From DASRCB01 sp035653295 (GTDB lineage Bacteria > Acidobacteriota > Terriglobia > Bryobacterales > Bryobacteraceae): a stretch of 30,100 bases of DNA. This document shows, piece after piece, positions 7,623 to 16,061 of this stretch. The notes beneath the pieces are model-generated. The model did not search any database and was not told where the DNA came from. It worked only from the letters and a program-made list of their open reading frames with translations. The stretch lies in contig DASRCB010000014.1 in the NCBI GenBank assembly GCA_035653295.1, positions 1 through 30,100 on the forward strand, read 5' to 3'. Numbering within the stretch: position 1 is the stretch's first letter; each line of letters begins with the position of its first letter. A program made the translations under genes and the position numbers.

Positions 7623-8705
7623 ATGTCCGAAACAGCCCCGGCGCTCACTGTTAGTAAGCAGGACCGCGACCTGATGGATGGGTTTCTGCGCAGCGGCAGC
7701 ACCCCGCAGAAGGTCGCGTTTCGGATAAGGATCGTGCTCGGCGCTGCTGCGGGCATATCGAACGGACAGCTGGCTCGATCGCTGCAAACGACAAAAACTT
7801 CAGTTCTGAAGTGGCGGGCTCGGTATTGCGAGCGTGGTCTGGAAGGTATTCTTGACGACGCACCGCGAAGCGGCCGGAAGAAGACGATCAGCCCCGAGAA
7901 GGAAGCGTCGATTGTGCAAGCCACGCTGGAGACGAAGCCGGCACAGGCCACGCACTGGAGCACACGCTCGATGGCCGCGGCTCAGGGCGTCAGTGACACC
8001 ACCGTGTACCGGATTTGGAAGACGCATCGCCTGCAGCCGCATCGGGTCGAAACGTTTAAGTTCAGCCGCGATCCGAATTTTGCAGACAAGGTTCGGGATG
8101 TTGTTGGTCTTTACATGAATCCGCCGGATAAGGCGCTGGTGCTGTGTGTTGACGAGAAGAGCCAGATCCAGGCGCTGGATCGCACCCAGCCCCTGCTGCC
8201 GCTGCGGCCGGGGATTCCTGAGCGCCAAACGCACGACTACAAACGATACGGCACGACCACGCTTTTTGCGGCGCTGAATCTCATTGATGGCAATGTGATT
8301 GCCGAATGCCAGCCGCGTCATCGACATCAGGAGTTCCTGCGATTTCTGCGGCGCATTGACCGCACTGTCCCAGCTGACTTGGACATCCACATCGTTCTGG
8401 ACAATTACGGCACGCATACTCATGACGTTGTCCGCCAATGGCTTGAAGGACGACCTCGTTATCACCTGCATTTCACGCCGACCAGCGCATCCTGGCTGAA
8501 CCTCGTCGAGAGGTTCTTTGCAGAAATCACCGAGCGCCGCATCCGCCGCGGCACGTTTCGCAGCGTGCCGGAACTCAACCGTGCCATTGTTGATTACGTC
8601 CGCCACAGGAACAAGAACCCCAAGCCATTCATGTGGACAACCAAAGCCTCTGCGATCCTCAGGAAGGTGCAGCGCGGTAGAGCTAATTCAGAAGCAGGAC
8701 ACTAG
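7623..8705 (+). CDS. IS630-family transposase
   Basis: 360 aa, ATG at 7623, the first good start inside the element. The N-terminal ~110 aa form a helix-turn-helix DNA-binding region (GISNGQLARSLQTTKTSVLK, then a second one around SDTTVYRIWK). The C-terminal catalytic domain has the DDE triad in standard positions: D in LVLCVDEKSQIQAL, D in HIVLDNYGTH, E in SWLNLVERFFAEI, all typical of IS630. Length fits the family. The stop codon is TAG at 8703-8705: its first two bases are the duplicated target TA and the third is host DNA, so the element carries no stop of its own. The protein ends with residues encoded by the right inverted repeat (SEAGH). Confidence 0.95.
   Translation: MSETAPALTVSKQDRDLMDGFLRSGSTPQKVAFRIRIVLGAAAGISNGQLARSLQTTKTSVLKWRARYCERGLEGILDDAPRSGRKKTISPEKEASIVQATLETKPAQATHWSTRSMAAAQGVSDTTVYRIWKTHRLQPHRVETFKFSRDPNFADKVRDVVGLYMNPPDKALVLCVDEKSQIQALDRTQPLLPLRPGIPERQTHDYKRYGTTTLFAALNLIDGNVIAECQPRHRHQEFLRFLRRIDRTVPADLDIHIVLDNYGTHTHDVVRQWLEGRPRYHLHFTPTSASWLNLVERFFAEITERRIRRGTFRSVPELNRAIVDYVRHRNKNPKPFMWTTKASAILRKVQRGRANSEAGH
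8685..8702 (-). repeat. IS630 right terminal inverted repeat
   Basis: 18 bp, perfect complement of the left end. It also encodes the last residues of the transposase. Confidence 0.95.
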
Positions 8706-8723
8706 AACGGCGAGGCGGGGTAA

Positions 8724-9944
8724 TCAGCTCGCCGTCTTCTTCGGCGTCTCGGTCAGCGCGCCGTAGCGGCCGGGGATAATCGAGAAATACTCGATGAACT
8801 TCTTCCTCGGGTCCATGTTCGCCGGCGGTGCGGATTTGCGCTCCAGCAGCGTCTGCGAGAGATGATAGAACTGCTTACCGAGCTCTGAGTTCGGTTCTAC
8901 CCACCGGCCGAGCGTGAGCGCGCGCTGCACCCCGTGATAGTCGTTGGGGAAGGTCATGAAGACCGGCAGGCCCAGCAGATCCTCGATCTGATCGGGCGTA
9001 ATCATGGGCCGTTTCTGGCAGCGATTCAGCAGCACGGCGACGCGATCGCCCAGATCCAGCTTCTGGAGGTAGGCGTATTTCTCCCGGGCCAGATGCAGCG
9101 AGGGGATTTCCGGCGTGCACACCAGCAGCACCTTCTTCGACTCGTGCATGATCTCCAGCGAATAACGCTCCAGATTGCCGGACAGATCGAAGCACAGCGC
9201 GCGATAGTTTCGGCGCATGAATTCGATCAGATGCCGGATCTGGTTGCCTTCGAGGCGCAGGTCCGGATTCAGGCGGCCGGCATGCAGCACGTCGAGCTTG
9301 TCCACGCTGGTTACCAGCTGCGGCCACAGGTTCTCGTCCACATCGAAGGCGTGTTCGGCCGCGTCGGTCACCGAATACTGGTTGTCCAGCTTCAGCATGA
9401 AGCGAATCATTCCCGAATTCAGATCGAAGTCGGACAACAGCACGCTGGTGTCCGGCTGGTGCGCCATGGCTATGGCCGCGTTCAGCGCGATGGTGGAGGT
9501 GCCCACACCAGCCTTCGAGGGCAGGAACGAGAACACCTGGTCCGTGGTTTCGATGGACAGCGGCTTCTGCTCGGCCGCGCTCCGGATCCGTTCCAGAATC
9601 TGCTCCAGCGCGCCGCGATCGAACGGAGGAGACGTAAACTCGCGAATGCCCGCTCGCATGCACTCCAGGAGTGTTTCCGGATCGCACACGCGACTGACCG
9701 CGACCACCTGAAAGCCAGGCATTTTGGCTTCCAGCTCGCGCATGATCTCCATCGCCCGGCCCATGGATTCGGTGCTCAGGAAAACCACGTGCGGCGCATG
9801 CGCGCGCACATAGCGCATTAGTTCATGGCCGTTGGGATACCGGTCAAGGGATTTCGTCACATGGATCAGCCCAAGCTCGCTCAGCGCCACCGTTAAACGG
9901 TCACAGAGCTCGACATCCGGGCAAATCGTCAGACCGCGAAGCAT
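8724..9944 (-). CDS. TadZ/CpaE-like MinD-superfamily ATPase with receiver-like domain
   Basis: 406 aa. The ATG at 9944 is preferred over the in-frame one 51 bases upstream because GAGGAG lies about 9 bases before it. The N-terminal ~110 aa look like a degenerate response-regulator fold (LRGLTICPDVELCDRL, HVVFLSTES, GIREFTSPPF). A ParA/MinD-type domain follows, with the P-loop region PSKAGVGTSTIALN. The P-loop departs from KGGVGKST: the Walker lysine position is Thr, as also seen in atypical TadZ proteins. LLSDFDLNSGM matches the switch segment, and LCFDLSGNLERYS the Walker B region. Known: CpaE/TadZ places the Flp/Tad pilus machine at the cell pole. No other tad gene lies in the window, so it is an orphan here. 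The convergent IS630 ends 21 bases from its stop. Confidence 0.8.
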   Translation of the reverse strand: MLRGLTICPDVELCDRLTVALSELGLIHVTKSLDRYPNGHELMRYVRAHAPHVVFLSTESMGRAMEIMRELEAKMPGFQVVAVSRVCDPETLLECMRAGIREFTSPPFDRGALEQILERIRSAAEQKPLSIETTDQVFSFLPSKAGVGTSTIALNAAIAMAHQPDTSVLLSDFDLNSGMIRFMLKLDNQYSVTDAAEHAFDVDENLWPQLVTSVDKLDVLHAGRLNPDLRLEGNQIRHLIEFMRRNYRALCFDLSGNLERYSLEIMHESKKVLLVCTPEIPSLHLAREKYAYLQKLDLGDRVAVLLNRCQKRPMITPDQIEDLLGLPVFMTFPNDYHGVQRALTLGRWVEPNSELGKQFYHLSQTLLERKSAPPANMDPRKKFIEYFSIIPGRYGALTETPKKTAS

Positions 9945-10074
9945 AGATGTCACTCTCCTCTGTATATCTTTCGGAATACCGGGTTCCGGCAACAACTGGA
10001 CCTTAGTACCGATTTCTCCAGGGAAATCACCCTGGAACGGGAATGCGCCGGGTACCGCCGCCGGAACTTCGCGT

Positions 10075-10080
10075 TACCAT
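10075..10080 (+). promoter_or_regulatory. Candidate -10 element (TACCAT) of the CPCC-protein gene
   Basis: TACCAT ends 6 bases before the ATG at 10087 and there is no ribosome binding site, suggesting a leaderless transcript. No -35 was seen. Confidence 0.35.
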
Positions 10081-10086
10081 GCTCCT

Positions 10087-10398
10087 ATGGCGAAACAAAA
10101 GGCCGCCCTCATCGAGGTGAAATGCCCCTGCTGCGAGGCGACTCTGCGTATCGATCCGGAGCTCAGAGCGGTGATCAGCCACGAAGAGGTGAAAAAGCCC
10201 GTCGCCGTCGAGGACATGGCCGCCGCCGTCCAGCGGCTTAAGGGCGAAGAAGCGCGCCGCGCCGAGGTGTTTCGCAAGTCCTTCGAGGAGCACAAGACGC
10301 ACCAGGACGTGCTGGCCCGCAAGTTCGACGAACTGCTGAAACAGGCGCAGGACTCGCCCGACGCGCCGCCGCCGAAGCGCCCCTTCGACTTCGATTAG
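10087..10398 (+). CDS. Small CPCC-motif protein of unknown function
   Basis: 103 aa. The ATG at 10087 begins a protein-like sequence (MAKQKAALIEVKCPCCEATL). The in-frame extension upstream reads through the divergent TadZ gene start and is rejected. The only motif is a single Cys cluster (KCPCCEATLRI, residues 12-22) resembling half of a zinc ribbon; no second Cys pair is present, so metal binding would need another protein or a dimer. The middle is charged and helical, likely coiled coil (AAAVQRLKGEEARRAEVF), and the C-terminus is Pro-rich and acidic (PPPKRPFDFD). It is divergent from the TadZ-like gene and 33 bases upstream of the beta-oxidation gene. No function can be assigned. Confidence 0.75.
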   Translation: MAKQKAALIEVKCPCCEATLRIDPELRAVISHEEVKKPVAVEDMAAAVQRLKGEEARRAEVFRKSFEEHKTHQDVLARKFDELLKQAQDSPDAPPPKRPFDFD

Positions 10399-10415
10399 GC
10401 GCGAAGCTCGGGCGA

Positions 10416-10421
10416 TACAAT
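10416..10421 (+). promoter_or_regulatory. Candidate -10 element (TACAAT) of the beta-oxidation gene
   Basis: TACAAT lies 10 bases before the ATG at 10432, just downstream of the preceding stop. It leaves only 1 base before the alternative GTG at 10423 and so supports the ATG as the start. Confidence 0.4.
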
Positions 10422-10431
10422 CGTGGTCGCA

Positions 10432-12405
10432 ATGAGCGACCTGGCCGCAGTTTCCCGCGACGGCGACGTTGCCGTCGTCACCATCGACAACCCGCCCGTA
10501 AATGCACTCGGGGCAGCGCTCATTCAGGCGCTCGAGAATGCGCTGGAGCAAATCGAAAGCGATCCCGCGACCAAGGCGGCGGTTCTGATCGGGGCCGGCC
10601 GGAATTTCATCGCCGGCGCCGACATTCGCGAATTCCAGACCATGATCGAAAAGGGCGGCAGCGGGGACCCCAGACTCAATCCTCTGCTCAACCGCATCGA
10701 GAACTGCTCCAAACCGGTGGTAGCCGCGATCCATGGCAGCGCTCTCGGCGGCGGACTGGAAACGGCAATGGCCTGTCATTACCGCGTTGCCGCCGCGACG
10801 GCGCAGGTCGGCCAGCCGGAAGTGAAGATCGGGCTCATCCCCGGCGCCGGGGGCACGCAGCGTCTGCCGCGACTCGCCGGAGTTCACGAAGCGCTGGCCA
10901 TGTGCGCCAGCGGGGCGCCCCGTTCCGCCGCCGAGGCGCACCGTCTCGGCATTATCGACGAAATCGTTGAGGGCGATCTGCGCGAAGCCGCTGTATCGTA
11001 CGCCCGCGCGCGCATCGCCGATGGCCCCCGGCCCACGCGCGATCGGGAGCTCGCCTCCGTCGATCCCGCCGTCTTCGAAGCCGCGCGCCGCAACGCGGCG
11101 AAGAACAGCCGCAATCAGGCCGCGCCGCTGATGGCCATCGAGGCCATCGAAGCAGGAACTCGGCTGCCGTTCGCCGAGGCGCTGGCGCATGAATCGGAGC
11201 TGTTCCGCAAGGCTCTCTTCTCGCCTCAGGCGAAAGCGCTGATTTACGCGTTCTTCGGCGAGCGGGAAGTGGCGCGTATTCCGTTCGCGAAGGATGCTCC
11301 CGTGCTGCCGGTGCGCACCGCGGCAGTAATCGGGGCCGGCACCATGGGCAGCGGGATCGCCATGGCTCTGGCCAACGCCGGCATCCCTGTCCTGCTCCGC
11401 GAGGCCGACCAGGCCGCACTCGACCGGGGCATGAATACCATTCGCCGCAACTATACTGCCGGAGTGGCCAAAGGGCGCATGTCCCAGGAGGATGCCGATC
11501 GGCGCATCGCGCTCATCACGCCGATACTGTCCTACGACCGCCTGAAGGAAGCCGATCTGGTCATCGAAGCTGTGTTCGAGAATCTGGACGTGAAGCGTAC
11601 CGTGTTCCGGGAACTCGATCGTGCGGCGCGCGCGGACGCGATTCTCGCCACCAACACCTCGACGCTGGATATCGATGAGATCGCCGCCGTCACCTCACGC
11701 CCGGCGAGCGTGATCGGCATGCATTTTTTCAGCCCGGCGAACATCATGCGCATGCTCGAGGTGGTGCGCGGGCGCGCCACTTCCGACTCCACGCTCATGA
11801 CCGTGATGGCCACCGGCAAACGCCTCGGCAAAATCGCCGTACTGGCGGGCAACTGCGCCGGCTTTATCGCCAATCGCGTCTACTTCGCCGGCCAGCGTGA
11901 GGCCGAGCGGCTGGTCGCGGAGGGCGCGGCGCCGGAGGAGGTGGACAGCGCGCTTTACGATTTCGGAATGGCCATGGGACCACTGGCCACCGACGACCTC
12001 ATCGGCCTCGATGTCTGCCGGGATATCCGCGCCGAACTCTCCCGCCGGGGCACGCTGCCGCCGGAAGAACGTATTGAGGATCGGCTGCTGGAGGCCGGCC
12101 GCCGCGGACAGAAATCCGGCTCCGGGTGGTATCGCTACGACGAGAATCGCCGCCCGCATCCCGATCCGGAGGCCATGAAAATTATCGAGCAGCACCGTAC
12201 CGGGTCAGCCCGCCTGTCGCCCGAAGAGATTGTCGATCGGGTGCTGTCGCCGATGGCCAGAGAAGGCGCGCTGATTCTGAAGGAAGGGAACGCGCTGCGC
12301 CCCGTGGACATCGACATGGTGTTCATCCACGGATTCGGCTTTCCTGCCTATCGCGGCGGGCCGATGTTCCGGGCGGCCAACGCCGGGGCCGGCGCTTCCG
12401 GGTAG
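10432..12405 (+). CDS. Fused enoyl-CoA hydratase / 3-hydroxyacyl-CoA dehydrogenase, short C-terminus
   Basis: 657 aa from the ATG at 10432 (GTG at 10423 is the alternative). It is a FadB/FadJ-type multifunctional enzyme of fatty-acid beta-oxidation: hydration of 2-enoyl-CoA, then NAD-dependent oxidation of the 3-hydroxyacyl-CoA. The N-terminal crotonase domain (about 1-190) has the oxyanion-hole segments AAIHGSALGGGLE and IPGAGGTQRLPRL. A Rossmann domain begins near residue 290 (VIGAGTMGSGIAMALANAG), with GMHFFSPANIMRMLEVV holding the catalytic His. Two 3HCDH C-terminal modules follow (VLAGNCAGFIANRV; then VFIHGFGFPAYRGGPMF). After PMF the family normally continues about 50 residues; here the frame ends with only Ala/Gly-rich residues (AANAGAGASG). 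Neither of the other two frames restores the missing part, so the end is truncated or strongly diverged. The thiolase partner is not in the window. Confidence 0.92.
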   Translation: MSDLAAVSRDGDVAVVTIDNPPVNALGAALIQALENALEQIESDPATKAAVLIGAGRNFIAGADIREFQTMIEKGGSGDPRLNPLLNRIENCSKPVVAAIHGSALGGGLETAMACHYRVAAATAQVGQPEVKIGLIPGAGGTQRLPRLAGVHEALAMCASGAPRSAAEAHRLGIIDEIVEGDLREAAVSYARARIADGPRPTRDRELASVDPAVFEAARRNAAKNSRNQAAPLMAIEAIEAGTRLPFAEALAHESELFRKALFSPQAKALIYAFFGEREVARIPFAKDAPVLPVRTAAVIGAGTMGSGIAMALANAGIPVLLREADQAALDRGMNTIRRNYTAGVAKGRMSQEDADRRIALITPILSYDRLKEADLVIEAVFENLDVKRTVFRELDRAARADAILATNTSTLDIDEIAAVTSRPASVIGMHFFSPANIMRMLEVVRGRATSDSTLMTVMATGKRLGKIAVLAGNCAGFIANRVYFAGQREAERLVAEGAAPEEVDSALYDFGMAMGPLATDDLIGLDVCRDIRAELSRRGTLPPEERIEDRLLEAGRRGQKSGSGWYRYDENRRPHPDPEAMKIIEQHRTGSARLSPEEIVDRVLSPMAREGALILKEGNALRPVDIDMVFIHGFGFPAYRGGPMFRAANAGAGASG

Positions 12406-12427
12406 CCGATACTGGGTTTAAGTCCCG

Positions 12428-14098
12428 ATGCAGGTTTCGATCACTGGCTCCGCGGCGATCGCGGTCATGCTTCTGGCCGGCGGCGCGGCGGCCCTCGAAT
12501 CCGGGGCGGCGAATCGGCCGCGCTTCACCGATATCGCCGGAAAATCGAACTTCAGCTATATCAGCAACAACGACTATCACGGCGGGCGCAAATATTTCCC
12601 GCAGCCCATGTGCGGCGGCATCGCCGCCTTCGATTACGACAACGACGGCAAAATCGACCTGTTCTTCACCAATGGCGCGAAGCTGCCGGAGTTGAAGAAG
12701 ACCGACCCGTCCTTCTACAACTGCCTGCTGCACAACAAGGGCGACGGCACGTTCGAGGACGTGACCGCGAAGGCGCATCTCACGGGCGAGAACCTGGACT
12801 TCAACTTCGGAGTCGCGGCGGGCGACTACGACAATGACGGCTACGTGGACCTGTTCATCTGCAATGCCGGCAAGAACACCCTGTACCACAATAATGGCGA
12901 CGGCACATTCACCGATGTCACCGACCAGTCGGGCCTCGGCCCCAAGCCGAAGGACGTGCTTAGTGTCGCCGCGGCGTGGTTCGACTACGACAACGATGGC
13001 CTGCTCGATCTGACCGTCTCCAATTACACGACGTGGACGCCGGAGAAGGACATCCGGTGCCAGCAGAACGGGAAGGATTACTACTGCAACCCGCAGGTCT
13101 ATCCCAGCGTGCCGCATCGCCTGTATCACAACCTCGGGCACGGGAAATTCAAAGATGTCACCGACGAGGCGGGCTTTGGGAAGGATTTGGGAAAGGGCAT
13201 GGGCATCGACATTGCCGACTTCAACCGCGATGGCTACCAGGACGTATTCGTGGCCAACGACACGGTTCGCAATTTCCTGTACATCAACCAGAAGAACGGC
13301 AAATTCAAGGAAGACGGGTTCTACTACGGCGTGGCTTATGACGAGGCGGGCAGCACCGTATCGGCGATGGGCACGGACGCGAAAGACTACGACAACGACG
13401 GCTGGCCGGACATCTTCTACAACAACCTGATGGGCCAGATCTGGGCCCTGTTCCGGAACGAGGGCGGAAAGTCGTTTCGCTATGTTTCCGGCATCACGCG
13501 CATCGCGCGCATGAGTTCGCCCAGCTCCGGCTGGAGCAACGGATTTATCGATTACAACAACGACGGCTGGAAAGATATTTACAGCGCGAACGGCGACGTC
13601 GATAACATGGCGCCCACGGCCGAGCAGCACGACTCGATGTTCGAAAACATGGACGGGAAATCGTTCAGCGATGTCTCCGATCAGCTGGGCCCCGATTTCT
13701 TCCGAAAAGGATACCAGCGCGGCTCGGCGTTCGCGGACCTGAATAACGACGGGTTCATGGACCTGGTAGTGACCTCGCTGATGAGCAAGCCGCGCATCAT
13801 GCTGAACTCGGCGGATAACGGCAGTCACTGGCTGCTGGTGGATGCGACAGGACATCGCAGCAACCGCGACGCGATCGGCGCGGAAATGAAGCTGACTACC
13901 GGGTCCGGCCGCACCCTGTACAACCATGTGACTACCAGCGTCGGATTCATGTCCTCCAGCGACAAGCGGGTGCACTTTGGGGTCGGCGCGGAAACTGCGA
14001 TCTCCTCACTGGAGATCCGCTGGCCCAGCGGCGCCGTCCAGACGCTGAAGAACGTCAGGTGCGATCAGATTCTTAAGGTGGACGAGCCGTCGAAGTGA
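12428..14098 (+). CDS. Secreted FG-GAP/VCBS repeat protein with ASPIC/UnbV domain (first of pair)
   Basis: 556 aa, ATG at 12428. The signal peptide (residues about 1-22, SAAIAVMLLAGGAAA) predicts export. The body consists of beta-propeller repeats with calcium-loop-like motifs (FDYDNDGKIDLFFTN, GDYDNDGYVDLFICN, FDYDNDGLLDLTVSN, ADFNRDGYQDVFVAN, KDYDNDGWPDIFYNN, LNNDGFMDLVVTS). The last ~80 residues form the ASPIC/UnbV domain (SNRDAIGAEMKL, TTSVGFMSSSDKRVHFGVG, EIRWPSGAVQTL), as in CRTAC1-like proteins. Known: these proteins are abundant in Acidobacteriota and Planctomycetota, presumably calcium-binding and extracellular or periplasmic; no activity is established. The stop overlaps the start of the next paralogue by four bases, so the pair is translationally coupled. 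Confidence 0.9.
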   Translation: MQVSITGSAAIAVMLLAGGAAALESGAANRPRFTDIAGKSNFSYISNNDYHGGRKYFPQPMCGGIAAFDYDNDGKIDLFFTNGAKLPELKKTDPSFYNCLLHNKGDGTFEDVTAKAHLTGENLDFNFGVAAGDYDNDGYVDLFICNAGKNTLYHNNGDGTFTDVTDQSGLGPKPKDVLSVAAAWFDYDNDGLLDLTVSNYTTWTPEKDIRCQQNGKDYYCNPQVYPSVPHRLYHNLGHGKFKDVTDEAGFGKDLGKGMGIDIADFNRDGYQDVFVANDTVRNFLYINQKNGKFKEDGFYYGVAYDEAGSTVSAMGTDAKDYDNDGWPDIFYNNLMGQIWALFRNEGGKSFRYVSGITRIARMSSPSSGWSNGFIDYNNDGWKDIYSANGDVDNMAPTAEQHDSMFENMDGKSFSDVSDQLGPDFFRKGYQRGSAFADLNNDGFMDLVVTSLMSKPRIMLNSADNGSHWLLVDATGHRSNRDAIGAEMKLTTGSGRTLYNHVTTSVGFMSSSDKRVHFGVGAETAISSLEIRWPSGAVQTLKNVRCDQILKVDEPSK

Positions 14099-15759
14099 AG
14101 AAGACGCTGGTTTGTCTTTTCCTCACTGCCGCGGCCCTGGCAGTGGCTGCCGGCGCTGCGGCGCCCGCCATCCTGTTCGAAAACACGGCGGCGAAGTCGG
14201 GTCTGAGATTCGTCCTGGACAACAGCGACACGCCGGAGAAACATCAGCCGGAGACCATGATCGCCGGAGTCGCCGTCTTCGACTACAACAACGACGGCCT
14301 TCCGGATATCTACTGCGTGAACGGCGCGAAGCTGCCGCAGATGGACAAGAGCGATCCGCGCTACTGGAATCGGCTCTACCGCAACAACGGCGACGGCACT
14401 TTTACCGACGTGACCGAAAAGGCGGGGGTGAAAGGCATTGCTTACGGCATGGGCGTAGCCGCGGGCGACTACGATAACGACGGCTGGGTGGACCTCTACA
14501 TCGCCGGCGTGAACGCCAATCAGCTTCTGCACAACAACGGCGACGGCACTTTCACGGACGTAACGGCGAAGGCGGGCGTGGCGGGGATGGATCCGAAGCT
14601 GGGCAAGACATTCTCCATCAGCGCCGGCTGGTTTGACTACGACAACGACGGCCGGTTGGACCTGTTCGTCTCCAATTACATTCGCTGGGACTTGAATCAC
14701 GAGCCGAAATGCAACACCGGCGAAGTGCGCGCCTACTGCAATCCCAACGTGTTCCAAGGCGAGCCGAACATGCTGTTCCACAACAATGGCGACGGCACGT
14801 TCAGCGATGTCTCGGAGAAGTCGGGCATCGGGAAATCGGTCGGCAAGGGCATGGCCGTAAACTTCGCCGATTACGACAACGACGGTTACACCGATGTGTT
14901 CGTGTCCAACGACACGTACCGGAATTTCCTGTTCCACAACAATCGCAACGGGACGTTTACGGAAGTCGGGGTCACCGCGGGCGTGGCATACAACGATTCG
15001 GGAAAATCGATTGCCGGCATGGGCGCTGATTTTCGCGATATTGACAACGACGGCCGGCCCGACATCTGGGTCGTGGCCATGATCAACGATACGTTTCCGC
15101 TGTTCCAGAACGCCGGTCACGATTTCAATGACGTGACCGAGCCGTGGGGTGTCGCCCGCGCCACGGGACGCACTACCGCATGGGGCGCGGGCATTTACGA
15201 CTTCGACAACGACGGACTGAAGGATCTGTTCGCCGCCGGCGGCTCGATTCTCGATAACGAGGAGCTGGTCGACCGGCTGCCGACGAAGATCCCCAACCTC
15301 GTGCTTCGAAACGTGAACGGGAAGCGGTTCGCGGACGTGAGCGAGGCGGCGGGGCTGCACGCGGCTCTGGAGCAGCACCGCGGCGCAGCGTTCGGAGACT
15401 TCAACAACGACGGCAAAATCGATGTCGTGGTGACGTCATTGAACGCCCCGGCTGAGCTGTGGATGAACCGCTCGCCGGGCGGGAATCACTGGCTCACGCT
15501 GAAGCTGCAAGGGACGAAGAGTAACCGCGAAGGCCTGGGAGCGAAGGTGCGCGTCGTCCCGGAGACCGGAGCCGCACAGTGGAATCACGCCACCACCAGC
15601 GTGGGGTTCAGCTCATCGAGCGATGACCGCGTACACTTCGGGCTCGGCGCCGCACGTATGGCGAAGACGGTGGAGATCACCTGGCCGAGCGGCGTAAAGC
15701 AGCTGCTGCGGGAGGTGAAAGCCGACCAGGTGCTGAAGGCTACCGAGCCGCTGGAATGA
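14095..15759 (+). CDS. Secreted FG-GAP/VCBS repeat protein with ASPIC/UnbV domain (second of pair)
   Basis: 554 aa, GTG start at 14095 inside a GTGA overlap with the upstream stop. It has a signal peptide (KKTLVCLFLTAAALAVAAGA), then the same repeat plan as its neighbour (FDYNNDGLPDIYCVNG, GDYDNDGWVDLYIAG, FDYDNDGRLDLFVSN, ADYDNDGYTDVFVSN, RDIDNDGRPDIWV, YDFDNDGLKDLFAAG, GDFNNDGKIDVVVTS) and a C-terminal ASPIC domain (SNREGLGAKVRV, TTSVGFSSSSDDRVHFGLG, EITWPSGVKQLL). The two proteins match along their whole lengths but differ at many positions, so this is an old tandem duplication. The products may act together or form a complex; that is inference from coupling alone. Confidence 0.9.
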   Translation: MKKTLVCLFLTAAALAVAAGAAAPAILFENTAAKSGLRFVLDNSDTPEKHQPETMIAGVAVFDYNNDGLPDIYCVNGAKLPQMDKSDPRYWNRLYRNNGDGTFTDVTEKAGVKGIAYGMGVAAGDYDNDGWVDLYIAGVNANQLLHNNGDGTFTDVTAKAGVAGMDPKLGKTFSISAGWFDYDNDGRLDLFVSNYIRWDLNHEPKCNTGEVRAYCNPNVFQGEPNMLFHNNGDGTFSDVSEKSGIGKSVGKGMAVNFADYDNDGYTDVFVSNDTYRNFLFHNNRNGTFTEVGVTAGVAYNDSGKSIAGMGADFRDIDNDGRPDIWVVAMINDTFPLFQNAGHDFNDVTEPWGVARATGRTTAWGAGIYDFDNDGLKDLFAAGGSILDNEELVDRLPTKIPNLVLRNVNGKRFADVSEAAGLHAALEQHRGAAFGDFNNDGKIDVVVTSLNAPAELWMNRSPGGNHWLTLKLQGTKSNREGLGAKVRVVPETGAAQWNHATTSVGFSSSSDDRVHFGLGAARMAKTVEITWPSGVKQLLREVKADQVLKATEPLE

Positions 15760-15774
15760 GACGGCGCCCGGCGC

Positions 15775-15993
15775 TTATTTGTGCCGGTAAGTGATGCGGC
15801 CCCGGGTGAGGTCGTATGGCGAGAGCTCCAGCGAGACCCGGTCGCCATTCATCACTTTGATCCGATTGCGGCGGAGTCTGCCGGCCATGGTGGCCAGCAC
15901 GGACTTACCGGCGTCAAGTTCGACCGCGAACATGCCGGCCTTGAACTTTTCGACGACCTTACCTGTTACTTCAATTGCATCTTCTTTAGGCAA
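15775..15993 (-). CDS. infA: Translation initiation factor IF-1
   Basis: 72 aa, the normal length. A single OB-fold (S1-type) domain with the family signature at the end (LSPYDLTRGRITYRHK) and the usual N-terminus (PKEDAIEVTGKVVE). It binds the ribosomal A site during initiation and helps IF-2 and IF-3 select the initiator tRNA. The start codon is TTG at 15993: the next in-frame ATG lies well inside the OB fold, and AAAGGA sits about 5 bases upstream of the TTG. It is not next to ribosomal protein genes here; it lies downstream of the RRM gene (68-base gap, same strand) and converges on the ASPIC gene. Function is certain from sequence. Confidence 0.96.
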   Translation of the reverse strand: MPKEDAIEVTGKVVEKFKAGMFAVELDAGKSVLATMAGRLRRNRIKVMNGDRVSLELSPYDLTRGRITYRHK

Positions 15994-16061
15994 ATTGATC
16001 CTTTATGTTTTGGGCTGTGGGAGCGCGATCGGCTCGCGCCCCCTTGTTGCGCTTTACGAAT

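Larger units (their letters stand above)
7563..8702 (+). mobile_element. Complete IS630-family insertion sequence, 1140 bp
   Basis: The element is bounded by perfect 18-bp inverted repeats (GTGTCCTGCTTCTGAATT at 7563-7580, its complement at 8685-8702) and flanked on both sides by TA (7561-7562 and 8703-8704), the dinucleotide that IS630/Tc1-mariner elements duplicate on insertion. It carries one transposase gene filling almost its whole length. The perfect ends, clean target duplication and intact transposase suggest a recent insertion. It sits at the 3' end of the deacetylase gene and just before the 3' end of the convergent TadZ-like gene. Confidence 0.95.

Noticed and set aside
12323..13975. 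A 550-codon open frame antisense to the first FG-GAP gene, and a 437-codon one at 14065-15378 antisense to the second
   Set aside because: Both are rich in Val/Ile runs that are the mirror of the DYDNDG repeats; the sense strand has signal peptides and complete domains.
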